NCBI RefSeq assembly: GCF_037975245.1 | Contig: NC_092583.1 | Coordinates: 10,576,764-10,640,763 of the forward strand | DNA length: 64,000 nt | Reading direction: 5' to 3' | From: Apostichopus japonicus | Lineage: Eukaryota > Echinodermata > Holothuroidea > Aspidochirotida > Stichopodidae | Part shown: piece by piece, positions 35,705-49,100 of the stretch | How the letters are laid out: every line of letters begins with the position of its first letter | Numbering within the stretch: position 1 is the stretch's first letter | Position numbers and translations under genes: made by a program | The notes under the pieces: generated by a model | Seen by the model: the letters and a program-made list of their open reading frames with translations, nothing else | The model's database searches: none | What the model was told of the DNA's origin: nothing

Positions 35705-37207
35705 ACTTTCTTATTTTTTTATTCAATTTCCTAACTAGCTTATTAAGTATAGTACTCGTTTTGACAATTAAATTGTAAATGATATGTTGTCGATCTTCAA
35801 GCCTTACACGGTGACTTGTTTGTCAATTTGCTTTCAACAGTCCTTAGTAACTGTAAAAGACGCACGAAGACTCACAGCTCAGTATAACTCTGTGTGAGTA
35901 TGTGTAGCAAATCCAACGTGAATATTGTTGTTGTCGTTACGACCTCCCACATGGAGATTGTATACACCGTTACTATAGTGACAGCAAATGAATAATATTA
36001 TACACAGCTATGCATTCTAAAAAAAAAATTGACAAAAAAATAATATATAAAAATAAAATATATTTTAGTTTATATTATTTAATTGATTACAGATCAACAA
36101 AGATTATTTTATTAATTACTGATATCTTTATTAATTATAAATTTTGAACGAGCCAGCCAAAGGGAAAGTACTGTTGCTTTGTCTAACCTATACAAAAATG
36201 GTAGACACTTATGAAGTAAATGTTATAAGGAAAGTTTGACTAGAAACAAATGCGTTGCACTTGAACTTACCCAAAATAAATCAACTATATTGTCAAATTA
36301 TTTACTGTTAAATATTTTGCGCAAAAGGTACAAAAATACAATATAAAATAATAACGAAAATGGAAAAGGGGTACAATGTATTAGTTGTACGTATTATTTG
36401 TTACATGCAGCATCGAGAAGACCCTTCTTGTTGTATGTGTTAACTGTTTATCTGGTTCTGCCTGGTATTTGTGAGCTCTTTTTAGTAATTAGAAAGGTTA
36501 TAAAGACTAGATAAAGAAGTTAAAAGCTTATGTTGAAAGGCTATTCCATGATTTCGGCTTTGTCTTAAATTAAGCCTATGTTCATTGAATTATTCTTTGA
36601 CTGTTATTAGTAGGCATAGATATAATGACGAGAGCCTAACGTTAGTGTCTAGTCTAACTGCAGCGTAGTAGTATACTTGTAAATTAATATAATAGCACAA
36701 ACTACTTTACCCCATTTAGGCTTAGCCTATGTCCTTAATTGGATTGGGCCTAACTGTAGGTACACGAGCTATGCTCATGATAGTGTAACACAGTAGTAGC
36801 ACAAACGTAGTCATACCTAAAACCAAGTAGGCCTATACATATGTTAGATATGCATATTTTTTGTTAACCCTGTGCTTAATCAGATGGATATAAATTGTAT
36901 ATGAACCACAGCTTGAATTCATCAATTGCGTAGCATATTCCATTGTTGTATTTCAACAAGCAAGCTTAAGGCTAATATTATGTGTAAAATAGTAAGGGCC
37001 TGTGTAGTTACAGTGCAACTGTAAGGGCTCTGCAGCTAGTTTATGTTACCTGCAATAAATTTGGCATATTGCATGGACCACTTAAACATTGCTGTAATAT
37101 AGGAGGCTATGTTATGTACAGAATTAGATATGTTATAGCTTGAAGATCTACATCCAGGCCTATGTCATTTGACCTATTTTTCTATTGTTACAGACCCTGG
37201 TATCACC
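35705..37207. promoter_or_regulatory. Probable bidirectional promoter region
   Basis: 1.5 kb between two divergent start codons. An acceptor (TTGTTACAG, ending 37,193) lies 14 nt before the plus-strand ATG, so at least one 5' UTR exon of that gene is upstream, unlocated. The region is AT-rich, especially 36,010-36,150; no TATA box can be assigned. Confidence 0.4.
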
Positions 37208-40200
37208 ATGACTTCAGCTAACCCAGCAAATCCTCTTACCAGAGCAGAATTTTACAATGCATGCACTAGTGTTCTACAAGGTTTAACTTGTCTCCAAAGA
37301 CAAGGAGCTGTTGTCAATGAGGAAGCAATAGAAACATTGGACAGACTAGGTCTGATGGTGCAAGACTTGCGGTCTGACGTACAAAGCAACAAGGAGTTTT
37401 ACGTGGATGGTCCTTTAGTGAGGTGTAAGTCAGTCCTTGCATTTTTTTGTTAATTGTATACCTTATATCATGTTTTTCTTAATTCTTAATCGAAACGGAC
37501 AGGAATAAAACCGTCATCTCCATCATGCATTCCATCCGTAAACACCACTAAAAGAGTACCAATCTGGAGGATCAATAAATGCTGCAAAACTTGAGCAATA
37601 TTAATTTGAAATGGTGGTCATTCCTTCATTGTTTCATTACAGTTCTCACAGCACAAGTCTCTAAAGGAAAGTCTGTGATACAAGAAATGAAGTTTTAAGC
37701 ATTCTTGCATATTTGGATAATTAACCAGTCCTGCACACCAGCCGATGAGAATGTTCTGTGAATTACTCTCGTCCCAGGATGATTTTGCCCAAAAATATGT
37801 CTATTTCGTCAGCTTACTATCAAAATAATGTTAATGTTGTTGTTGTTGAAGGACAAAATTGGGGGTACTTAACGATCAGTTTTACTGGTTGCAAACTTTT
37901 TGGGACTTTCAATTCAGCTTCTTCTTGTGAGTCATGGTTTAGGAGAAATTAAGTTAACCTTGTTGGATTCCTTTTTAGTGTCGGAAAAATTTCAATATTT
38001 TCGGGAGCCAGTGATATTAGTAAAGGCCAGTAAATTACTTTGTGTATCACACACTAGCTCGTTGGCAGTAGTACCTTTGAACATTCAAAAATCAATGCAT
38101 ACCTTGTCACATGGATGGTGTAAGCAGTGTAAAGGGGAGGAGGGGGTGGGAGGAGGGGGGGGGGTGTCTTCCACAGTTTCACTTTTCAGGTGGTATCATG
38201 AAATTGTGTATAGACCAGTAGCCTACATTAGTTTTTATATCTTAACTAGCCCACTAGCAGTAGTAGTACCTTTGTATATTAAAATCTATAAATGCTGCAA
38301 AACTTGAGCAATATTAATTTGAAATGGTGGTCATTCCTTCATTGTTTTTTCGTTACAGTTCTCACGGCACAGGTCTCTAAAGGAAAGTCTGTGATACAAG
38401 AAATGAAGAGGACTTGCAGTCAAAACAGTTCGATGATAAACGGGCCGGAATTTGTGGAACGTCACCTCCGTCAACACGTAGCCGACATTAAAGCCGTGAT
38501 AACAGTGAGTTTACAAGTAATATTTATATCTTTTGCTGGTAGGCTATATCTCCTTCATCATACCAGAGCTTCCACCCCCCCCCTCCCTAATTGTTCAGTT
38601 ATATTGAAATCGATTTATTTAACAGTGTTCAGCATGGATATAAAATACATAATATTGTTATTGTTTAAGATAACTTGCACCTTTTTTGAGTATTTTTAAA
38701 TTTTGTTTTGTGATTTTGAGTTTCTGTTATGTTCACTTCCTCCAGTCTCTCTTACATGCCTTTATCTTATCACTGAAATTATTACAGAACCTGATGAAAA
38801 TGTTATTGGATGAACTATTTTAATAATAAATATTTCATGGTTTTCTTTATCTCGCCTCCTGTCAGGAACTAACACCCTATCACAATAACCAGATATTCCA
38901 GCAAGGTACCAATAACATAGATGGTGAGGTACAACAGAGACTCCTACAGGATCCAAGGACCATTGATACCACCCTCACCCCTATTCTAAAGTAAGTTGTT
39001 AGTTACTACTGCATATCATAACGTCATATTGTTAAATGCAACAAGAAATTTGGAAATACCATGAGAATTATTTCATACTTGTATTTCAAACCTCTTAATG
39101 ACATCTTGATTTTTTCTGTGGATGTTTGTATGTATTTAGATCCTCCTGCAAGCAGGAACTCGCGAAGAATTAGCCTCATTGGTTTATCAAAGCCGCAAGC
39201 TGACCGAAGTCAGTCTCTTACAATCATACTTATGTTGTTGAATTGTTGTTGAGTTCTGTTGACACAAACGACTGTAATGATTGGGAAATACTCAAATAAA
39301 CTTTGTGATTCCATTTAGTGGTTTATACTTGTTCAAACAACAGCATGGTGGGTGCATACAACTATAAATCAATCAATCGTGTCTGCTGGCTTCAACAAGG
39401 GCGTAGGAACCGGGGGGGCTGGGGGGGGCGCCAGCCCCCCAGTGAAAAATATGGAGGGGCGGAAGTATCATTCCGCCCCCCCGCTTCGCAAGTCAGAAAA
39501 CCCCTTTTTCATTTCCAAATGAGAAAAAATATCTCATTTGGAGCACCAAATTGCATCTAAGGCCAGGTGAAAATGCAAAATTATTTACAAAATGGAGTGG
39601 GTGTTGAAGTGTGCTACATTGCACCAAATTGCATCTGAGGCCACCTGGAAATGCCAAAAAATTCCAAAGGGGAGGGGGACACCCCCTCCCCTTAGACCCC
39701 TCCCCCAGGCCGGCCATCAGTCTTCAGCCCCCCCACTCAAAAATACCTTCCTACGCCACTGGGCTTCAACATCATATATGTGGTACTTTAACACATTACA
39801 GATATGTTGGGTATTTGTAATTAGGCTGGGAAGTGGTAAGGAGTATGGATTACAAATCAATGACAATCAGTAAGATTTTCTTTTCATCCATCTTATTTTT
39901 TGATCGTATTTTTTAGAAATGGAACAACATCTTCCAGAAAATCTGATAAAATCCACTTTGATGAAACAGGAGATACTAGTGCTCAAGCAGACCCCAGAAT
40001 GATGACTACCAGAACACCCACTGCGGTGAGTAGTACCAAATGGATTGCTTAAATACCTATTGCAGTATCCATTAAATTGCATCTTCTTATTCTTGGGATG
40101 AGGATGTGGCTAATAGTACCCAATCTCGTTTCGATCAGCTCTTCAGGCCAAGAACCATATCCAGCTGTTGTCGTGTTGCAGGTTAGAGTTTAATGAACAT

Positions 40201-41957
40201 TTTGCTCTGGGTCCAACTTTCACTTAAATATTTCCATCATTATGTGATTCTAGTGGGGGACCCAACTGTCAGCTTAATGAGAAGGCTACTGAGCAGCAGA
40301 ATCCCTAAACCCCATCTAGCCCCCCCCAACTACTGGGCAGCAGAATCCCTATACCCCATCTAGCCCCCCCCCCCAACACAGTGAGTGGAAACTTCATCTC
40401 CTTATGTACCATGATTTTGTGTTTTGTGTACTTTGTCAGTTGGCCATACTCAAACATTACATAAATCATATTGAATTTTGGATGGTAGCATATCATTAAT
40501 TGTACACATTGGTAGCATTATGAATGTTTCATTTCAGTGACTTGATACTGTAACTTCTGTAATGTTACTAAAGAAGAAGGCTAAGAGCTTATATTTGAAC
40601 GAATTACTTCCCACTTTTGTGGTATTGGTTTACACACATACCCCCCCCCCCCGGCAACCCTCCCCAAAAGGAAACTAATGTAGCTCTTTTCTGAAGTATT
40701 TATCACTTATTCTCCGGTTTCAGAATGCTTTGAATGATTTACAGCAGAGCCCGTTATCAACCCCTCCAGAGGATCCTTCTACCACAGACAGCACAAGACT
40801 TGGAGTGTTTGAACACATGAATGAAGAAAAGAATATTTACTCTAAACATTCACCAAACTGGCCTGCTCACGAAGAGAAACCCCCACTCTTGCTGGAGAGG
40901 ACAAGACCACCATTAGGTGAGTTATCACAATGGAATCATCTCATAACACAACAATCACAATGGAATCATCTCATAACACAAAGCAGTGTTGTGACGAGTT
41001 TCGATTCCATTGAGTCAATTCTTTTCAAATTGAAAGTTGTTTGAAACAATTTTGTTCCCCTATTAGATGACTTTTGTTCCCTTAAGGGGCTTATTATTAT
41101 TTTTTGGGGGGGGGGGGGGTGAGTGGGGCCTTGTGTCAGACACTTTTTTGGCCCCCTGACTGACCACGGAACAGCTGAGGGAGATGTTCTGTTTATATTT
41201 GAATCCAAGAAAGCCATTAATCATTCATCACATGTGTATTATATGCAGGCGCTTAGCCAAGGGGGGGGGGGCAAAGGGGGTGGCCGCCCCCCCTTGAGCA
41301 TATTTTTGTGGTATGTTTTTCAACAGGTTTTGTGATATCGATAGTAATTTCAAAATAGAAAATGCTTAGATGCAACTTACAAGGCCTGGGAAGTGCCATT
41401 TCTAGCAATCTGGGAGGCATTTTCGTCCAAAATTTTCTTGTACGCTTCGGGGCAACCTATGGTGGCGCTACGCTTGGATATAAACGGCTCTAATAGTTAG
41501 CCTACAGGTTCGCCCCTCCCTTGCCAAATTCCTGGCTACACCATGGTTATATGCGCTGTGGGGCATAATAAACTGCTTTCCTAACGAAGCTAAATGTTTC
41601 AAGATCAGTGACTAGTTTAAATTATGACAATTTAGAACCTAATTTGATTTAATGCTAGTACAATTTAACGCTTATCCATAAAATTTCAAACAAGAGTAGA
41701 GTCTATTTCTACGTTGGAGGTGACCGTCAATTAGTGATTAAATTTGTTAAAAATGTCCAATGTTTTTGAGAAGATGCTATTTTTTTTCCTTTTATCTTTC
41801 CATAGTTCACAATGGCCTTAGAGATATGCAGAACTATACTAACCTACCACAGTATACTGGAGTGAACCTACCCATGCCTGTAATGCCAGATGGGGAGTTT
41901 GGACATAGAGCGCCCCACACGCAACATTGGGATTACCATAACAACAGAATGTATTGA
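37208..41957 (+). CDS. Unrecognised 313-residue protein, six coding exons
   Basis: Exons: 37208-37424, 38359-38504, 38866-38990, 39917-40025, 40724-40916, 41806-41957 (TGA). All junctions are GT-AG; phases 1,0,2,0,1 give one frame of 942 nt. The first 110 residues look helical, with a patterned segment (AIETLDRLGLMVQDLRSDV) and another around VSKGKSVIQEMK. The C-terminal half is Pro/Ser/Thr-rich and probably disordered, ending in an aromatic, His/Asn-rich tail (HWDYHNNRMY). No signal peptide, membrane segment or enzyme motif. Family not recognised. The 5' UTR is spliced. Intron 1 contains a truncated extra copy of exon 2. Convergent with SETD2. Confidence 0.82.
37575..38408. repeat. Direct repeats flanking a copied segment
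   Basis: 37,575-37,692 and 38,288-38,408 are near-identical direct repeats that include the exon 2 acceptor. The DNA between them (about 37,693-38,280) is a near copy of 42,160-42,745, downstream of the same gene. Confidence 0.85.
37643..37692 (+). pseudogene. Truncated duplicate of exon 2 in intron 1
   Basis: An intact acceptor (ATTACAG) is followed by 50 nt nearly identical to the start of exon 2 (38,359 onward). Homology then stops, and an in-frame TAA follows at once. If spliced in, it would end the protein after about 89 residues. Confidence 0.8.
39125..39240 (-). repeat. SINE tail fragment (intron 3)
   Basis: Reverse-oriented partial copy of the SINE at 57,285-57,515: starts TTTAGATCCTCCTGCAAGCA and continues through the tail; the tRNA-like head is missing. 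Confidence 0.6.
39396..39761. mobile_element. hAT-like MITE with 8-bp TSD
   Basis: Ends CAAGGGCGTAGGAA and TTCCTACGCCACTG, flanked by GGCTTCAA at 39388-39395 and 39762-39769. Close relative of 15,756-16,093. Inserted in intron 3 of the plus-strand gene. Confidence 0.9.
41246..41545. mobile_element. hAT-like MITE with near-perfect 8-bp TSD
   Basis: Ends CAGGCGCTTAGCCAAGG and CCTGGCTACACCATG; flanks ATTATATG and GTTATATG differ at one base. Carries the shared internal module at about 41,430-41,480. Lies in intron 5 of the plus-strand gene. Confidence 0.75.
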
Positions 41958-42011
41958 CTAAAGATGACAATATCGGTGTGTTAATCTGTATCGGACGTAC
42001 AGGAGTATGTA

Positions 42012-42037
42012 AATAAATCCTTGATAAAGAAAATAAA
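42012..42037 (+). terminator. candidate poly(A) signals of the plus-strand gene
   Basis: AATAAA at 42,012-42,017 and 42,032-42,037, 55-75 nt past the stop codon: a short 3' UTR. Confidence 0.5.
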
Positions 42038-42459
42038 GAATTAAAATCAAAACAGTCTTTGCAGTTTTATATTGGCTTTACACAATAATTTCCCAGAATG
42101 CAATTGTGCAAAGTCCTTACTAGCTTACTGTAAGTGTTAAAGGTCATAAATTTGGCAATGAAGTTTTTGCATATTTGGATAATTAACCAGTCCTGCACCA
42201 GCTGATGAGAATGTTCTGTGAATTACTCTCGTCCCAGGGATGATTTTGCCCAAAAATATGTCTATTTCTTCAACTTACTATCAAAATAATGTTGTTGTTG
42301 AAGGACAAAATTGGGTGTACTTAACGATCAGTTTTACTGGTTGCAAAATTGTTGGGACTTTCAATTCAGCTTCTTCTTGTGTGTCATGGTTTAGGAGAAA
42401 TTAAGTTAACCTTGTTGGATTCCTTTTTAGTATCGGAAAAATTTCAATATTTTCCGGAG

Positions 42460-42960
42460 CCAGTGATATTAGTAAAGGCCAGTATATTACTTTGTGTATC
42501 GCTCACTAGCTCGTTGGCAGTAGTACCTTTGAACATTCAAAAATCAATGCATACCTTGTCACATGGACGGTGTAAGCAGTAGAAAGGGGAGGAGGGGGTG
42601 GGAGGAGGGGGTGGGGGTGTCTTCCACAGTTTCACTTTTCAGGTGCAGGTGGTATTATGAAACTGCTTATAGACCAGTACATTAGTTTTTATATCTTAAC
42701 TAGCCCACTAGCAGTAGTAGTACCTTTGTATATTAAAATTGTAAATAAAATGTTTATAAAATGAATGTGAACCGTCACCACATACCACCCACCTTGTTGC
42801 ATGGAAGGTGTTTGGGGAAGGAGGTGGGTGGGGGAGGGGGGGGGTGTTTGCACTTTTCAGGTGCAGGTGGTATCATTAAATTGCTTAAAGGCCAGTACAT
42901 TAGTTTGTACATCACTAACCAGCCCATTGGCAGTTGTACCAATGTAATATCATAAACATG
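42460..42960. repeat. About 200-bp imperfect tandem repeat
   Basis: Two to three diverged units, each with a G-rich run (GGAGGAGGGGGTGGG type), then CACTTTTCAGGTGCAGGTGG and CCAGTACATTAG. The first part is also present in intron 1 of the upstream gene. Confidence 0.65.
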
Positions 42961-44954
42961 TAAACAATGTGTACAATAAAAGTAAAAACGTCACCACATA
43001 ACATTAATTTTGCTCATCTTTTTTATTTTATTCTTCTTCTTCTTTCATTTTCACATAAAAATCTTCAACACACTCTGTCAAAATGACAAATAAAATTGAT
43101 TTCCTGCATACTTAAAAAGAATGAGTTTTAAGAAGAGACGTAAACGGTAAAAAAAACCAACGGAACCAGGAAAAAAAAAATATCAGATAATCTTCTATTT
43201 ACAACTTTTCACCACTTTTTATCTGTTTTTTTCCTCCCCCTTTCTTCGACTATAATGAAAGTATCATCCTCTCTCGTGTTTCCTCATTTTTTTAAGTTTG
43301 TTAGAAAAAAGTGGGGAAACCAAAAACCATTTGAATACATAATCTGTCTAATATTCCTTTCATCTGTGGTAGAAACGTTCCCTTCAAAATTCGGATATCT
43401 ATCGTCTCATCACAACTAGATCTCATACCATAGTAGTAGTACTAACAAACAACTTGAGACGTCACTAATGACGGCCGATTCGTCACATGATAAACACTGC
43501 ATCTCTCTTTACTTTGTCCTATATACTGACCTACGACCTCTATCAAATTGAAATGCCAACATCTTCCCAAAAAATAAAAATATTTCTATTCTCCTTAAAA
43601 ATGATTTTGGTGTGTTTCCATATTCTGGAGCTGTGTATGGTCTATTAACCAAATCTACTTTTAGCTGACTCTATTTCGAGAACGATATTGTGGGATACAA
43701 ATTGTTGGAATACCGCTTGAATTTTCAGTATAAACAGTTTGTATTAATCAAGGTTATGGTAAAAGAACAATATCTGGGATATGAATATTCAGTGAACTGT
43801 TTGCACGAACTAAAGTCGTCACATTTTTCAAAAGGAAAATTTCATTCCATCTTTTTGAGAAACTGTCTGATTAATGATCATTATTGTTAACTACATCTAT
43901 CGCACAAATTATTACCAGTTTATTTCCACATTTATATTATAATAAGTGTTTTCAAAGGTAAAGAAATGACCTTCTTTATTCCTACCCAGAATAAAAAAAA
44001 AAAAAAAAACCCAAAATCTAATATGCAAACTTCATCAAAACTCCATTTTAAGCGATCACATTTTCAGACTTATTCCAGATCATCCAAAAAATACAATTTC
44101 CTTTTTTTTCAAGAGACCAGGGTAAGACACTTCTTAACGAACAGTAGTTACTGTTTTACATTAAAAATTCATTCAGAGCAGAACCTCCATTGACCTGACA
44201 GCACAACCCTTCTAACGAACATTATTGGAAATGTAGTGTACAGCAAAAGGAAACATTGCTTGCCAATATCAAACTACTTCCATCGACAGGCTCCTTTGCT
44301 CAATCTCTCTCAACAATCTCTAGACTCTCATGACAATCTCCATCTGGAAATTAACAAACAATTCTTGAAGACTGTCAACAAATTTTTCTATCAATGTTAA
44401 GCACAGGGGCAAAGAGGAAAGGGTAAAGTTTTGTTATCTTCCTCATTATTGGTAATGAAAATTGAATAGTCGCATTAAATGACCTGAATTGCTATCTGAT
44501 GAATGCTGTCGAAATAGTATCGAAAACGACCAAATTCAGAGCAAAAAGCTGCCTTAATAATAGCCATCTTCGTGAGTGTCCGCAGGACGATTCAATCACA
44601 CAGGTCTTTCTTGGTCTTGTACCTCCCTGGTTAATACCAGAATAGGTGGGCATTATTTAAACACAGAGAAAGGAATTACCAGACGTGAACTCTCATCGAT
44701 ACACCTGTGTTGCATTTCATTACATAGTTTTGTAGGCAGACAATTAGTTTGGCTGTAAACCTCTCCATCCAGAAACGAATTCTCTCTGTTGTCACAGACA
44801 CAGGAATTACCAGACCCGGCTTTCATCGATACATTCGTGACACAAATGCTTTGTAGACAGATATCTGTGTTTGGTCACATGACTACGCATTCCAGCCGGG
44901 AGGCAGCTCGACTGGTGACCTAGAGCGTTCGATGATAACTCCAGCAGATCTTCA
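42961..44954 (-). other. Probable 3' UTR of SETD2
   Basis: No coding exon is seen. A minus-strand AATAAA at 43,022-43,027 would give a UTR of about 1.9 kb, long but usual for such a regulator. Around 44,670-44,860 a segment with GGAATTACCAGAC and CATCGATACA occurs twice in diverged form. Confidence 0.4.
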
Positions 44955-46128
44955 TCATAAATCCGAGGCTTCTTTCTTGTAGACTGATCCGAACTTGGAC
45001 ATGTATTTTTTTATATATTCCCTGGCTTTGTGCTTGACGTTTTCGTTCACGTCGAGTTCTTCTATATTTTGGCAGTTTCGAAGTTCCTTGGACAAGATGT
45101 GATGTGTTAACTGTTTCAAAAATATGAGAAAAACAAAAGAGAAAAGATATCAATAGAAGTTATAGTGACAATAACAAATATGAATATTCAGATATACCAA
45201 ATAATCAGCTGCAACGTGCACTTACAAGGCTTGGGATCACTTACAGCACTAATGGATCAATAACATAACAATATAGACGACAAGTATGGTCACTGTTTCT
45301 ATATGAATATTCAGATATACCAAATAACCAGCTGCAATGTGCACTAACAAGGCTTGGAATCACTAACAGCAGTAATAGACGAACACCATAACAACTTAAA
45401 TGACAAGTATGGTCACTGTTTCTATATGAATATTCAGATATACCAACTAACCAGCTGCAACGTGAACTTAAAAGGTTTCGAATCACTAACAGCATTAATA
45501 GATGAACATTATAACAACATAGATGACAAGCATGGTCACTGTTTCTATATGAATATTCAATAACCACCTGCAACGTGCACTTACAAGGCTTGGAATCACT
45601 AACAGCATTAATAGATGAACATTATAACAACATAGATGATAAGCATGGTCACTGTTTCTAAATGTCTTTGCTGACATAGTAGCACAGGCTAATGCTTGTT
45701 CAAAATAAATTCGACTGAACTTTTTCAGACTCCTACTGAGGTAACCTTTGCCACCTCCCAACCCCCCCCCCACCCACCCAACTTAACTTGGTATGGCTGC
45801 TGTTACCCTTTCCTTTATTCCTTCATTTTAGTGACTGTGATTCTTATAATTGCTTCAGTTTTATCTTCTGTTTGATATGCTGTTTTTCCTTTTCTATGAG
45901 AGTTAGGGGGGGTTGAGAGACATAAAGGTAGATGAACTGAATCATCATATCTTTATGTCAAACATTATTACACCTTGCTGACTACAGTAAATAGAATAAA
46001 CAAAATGAATCATAGTGTGTACTCACCTTTCGAGCCAAGTGCTTGAAGTCTTCTGTGGTCTGTATCCGACCCCGTTTACACTCGGGCTTGCGATAACCGT
46101 TCAGATACGACACAACATTGTGAGACAT
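44955..46128 (-). other. SETD2: SETD2 SRI domain exons
   Basis: Exons 46027-46128 and 44955-45110 encode the Set2-Rpb1 interaction domain, which binds the phosphorylated C-terminal repeats of RNA polymerase II. Conserved marks: [36 protein letters not shown] and KFGSVYK, ending a few residues before the stop. Confidence 0.96.
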
Positions 46129-49100
46129 CTGCATGGGACGGAAATAAAAACAAGATGCGATCTTATTAATTTCAGATATTAGAGTGATAACCCTAAAAAA
46201 ACAACAAAGAAAACCCTAAAAAAAAAATCCATTTCATGTTGTTTACTTCATTCATAAATGTGTTTGTCCATTCTCGTTCCATGTTGTTTGCTACTATTGG
46301 TGATTTTACTTAATACATTATACCTTACTAAATACTATATATACTATATATTATACTATATACTATACTATATACTTTATATCTTTATACTCAAGCTTTT
46401 GTACTCAAACTAAAGGCCAGAACAAGAAAATAAAGCCAAAATAATACAAATACAAATAAGACTTATTTTTTTAATATTTTTTTTTAGGACAGATGAAGAC
46501 CAGCACTTATCTCAGCTGGTTTATCCAGCCCTAACCTCAGAACATTTTAATATCAGTTTATTTGCATTTTTTGAACAAACCTCTTTCCTGTTCAAAAACC
46601 AAACTGTTTCATCATTTCCAGTCACTTTTTGCTTTCACCCCTGCTCCCTTTACCACCACTATCTGATGAATGGATTACAACTGACCTTTGACCTAAAGTA
46701 ATCCTTCAGCTTCTTAGCGTCCTCGCTGGACGTATCCGCCGCTGCGGTCGTCGTGGTCTTGCGTTTGGATTTCTCGTCGTACGTTGGCGTGCCGAGGTCC
46801 ATGGTGTCCACGTCTTCGTCTGTGTCGTCCCACTCTGGAGGATCCCACTGAGTTTGTCTGTTTGGATGATCAAGTATTGGCGTTTACAAGTAATATTTAT
46901 ATCTTTTGCTGGTAGGCTATATCTCCTTCTTCATACCAGAGCTTCCCCCCTCCCCCCCCCCCCAATTTTTCAGTTATATTGAAATCAATTTATTTAACAG
47001 TGTTCAGCATGGACATAAAATACATAGTATTGTTATTGTTTAAGATGACAAAATTTTTTATTGCAATGTTGTCTATGAATGTATGTATATGAATTATGTC
47101 TTCATTTCTGTTGTTTTATGTTGGAGGGCGGCTAAAATGCCTGACTCAACATTATGAACATCCTTTTTTCCCAGCTTCTTAAATGCTAAGTGATTGGCAC
47201 AGTTTAACACTGCATTGATTCCAAATATTATAGTAGAATGTAAAGTTTGCCGGTGGTTTAACCAAATGGGTACATCTGTGCTCCATACTTGAAGAAGTGA
47301 CTTGGTATTAAATATTATCGCACTCAAACCATAACTCGCATGCAACAACTGCACTTTGCTGTGCTGTGCCTAAAGGTGAACTGTTAACAACTATTTAGCA
47401 ACTGTTTTACCGATGTAAGCGATCCCCTCGGGTCGACCGACCCTCCTCGTGAAATCATCTCTCCTACCGTTACAAATAACCTTCGCAAACCGACATTATA
47501 TAAATATGTTTCCCTTTTCTGCATTTTTAATATAATGTTGCAATTCACATCATTTTTATATATGCACTTATCTGAGCTAAAACATTCTCAAGGCTGCCAT
47601 CCATATTCACAAATACACTGCTCACAATGTCAAACTTGGTGTACACTTGACATGAAACGTTATCAATGAGTGGTATTGAGACTCCTAAAGACCATACCTC
47701 GTTTTGGAGTGATAGTAATAGACCTTTCCCTGTGCATCTTTAGCTGTCTTCCAATGAGGTGGTAAGCCTGAATGTCTTGCTTTGGTCTTAGCTGGTGGTG
47801 GGGCTGGGATGTCCTCAATAGGTGTCTGGTGGCAAGAAAGTCACACATTTATCAAAATACAGTGGAAGTACGAAATGGAACGAAATGGACAAAATAAGGA
47901 CGAAGGACGGAAATGGACAAAAAGGACGAAAAGGACAAAATACAGTGGAAGGAGAAAGATTGTTACACAATACACATTAGAAAGACCAGTGGAGAACTAG
48001 TGATGAAGGTTGGAGGTGGGTTGGAGGTGGGGGGGGGGAATTGGGGTGAAGGTTGGTGGTGATGAGGGAGAGATTACTATGACATAATCCAACATATAAG
48101 CAGGCTATAATCAGTACAATCCGCAATCAAACATCGATTTCATGGGGTTAAAATTGGAAGCTTCACAGGTTTTGTCGACAATTCTTTCTCCGGGCAAAGG
48201 AACAAAGCTGACATTGACTAGCACACCAAAATTCACAGTTTAATTTGTTAGGGTTGTCTGCAAATGTAATTGCTTACATTGGAAAGGATATTGACATTAG
48301 CTAAATATTACAATTAGCTATATATAACTTCGATCATGTAAATACAAACAAACGAGATTTTCTCACCTGTTGGTTTTAACAACATCACACTTTTGATAAA
48401 ATGTGCAGCCTCAAAATGTAACTCTTTAAAATTTGTGGAATTTCCTTCAGATCTAAAAAGGACGGGAACAATGGGTAGGGTAGGAGGGGTTCTTGGGAGG
48501 GAGAACGGGGGCATTTATGAGGATTAGGATCTAATGCAGCGAATAAGAATGAACGGTTGAAACTGCAAACTTAGAGATTTGGCATTTGTTTAGCTGAAAA
48601 CTCACCTGGGAGGGTTGTTGAATGTGAACGAGGTTAGGTTGCATAGCTTCGTTGGAGTTAATAGGACGGATGGTTTGTGTCACCAACATGCCATCGGGGG
48701 TCATAAAGGTCACTGTAGTCTCTGCAGCTGGTTGAGTCTGCAGAAGCAAGAAAACACCAAGGGTGACAATCAAACCCGCATAGATTTAAGAAACAAATAT
48801 TTAAAGAAAAATAAGAAACTTTTTTTTTTTAATTAACATTAAAAACAAACATGGCACCACAGGAATAATGAAATTATTCATAGTTTTGCCAATGAACAAT
48901 AAAAGATTTGCATTTAAATTTGAGGTGAACAGAATTTTTGAAAATAAGATTAAAACATTCAAGTACTTGATATTGGGAATAAGTGATGTGCTTGTAACAC
49001 CACACAGGTCTCTTAGTTAGGTTGATGGAGGATGGGGGGGGGGGGGGAGGGTGGGGAGGGCAAGACCCAGTGTGTCAGACAGTTCTTAACATGCAAGAGC

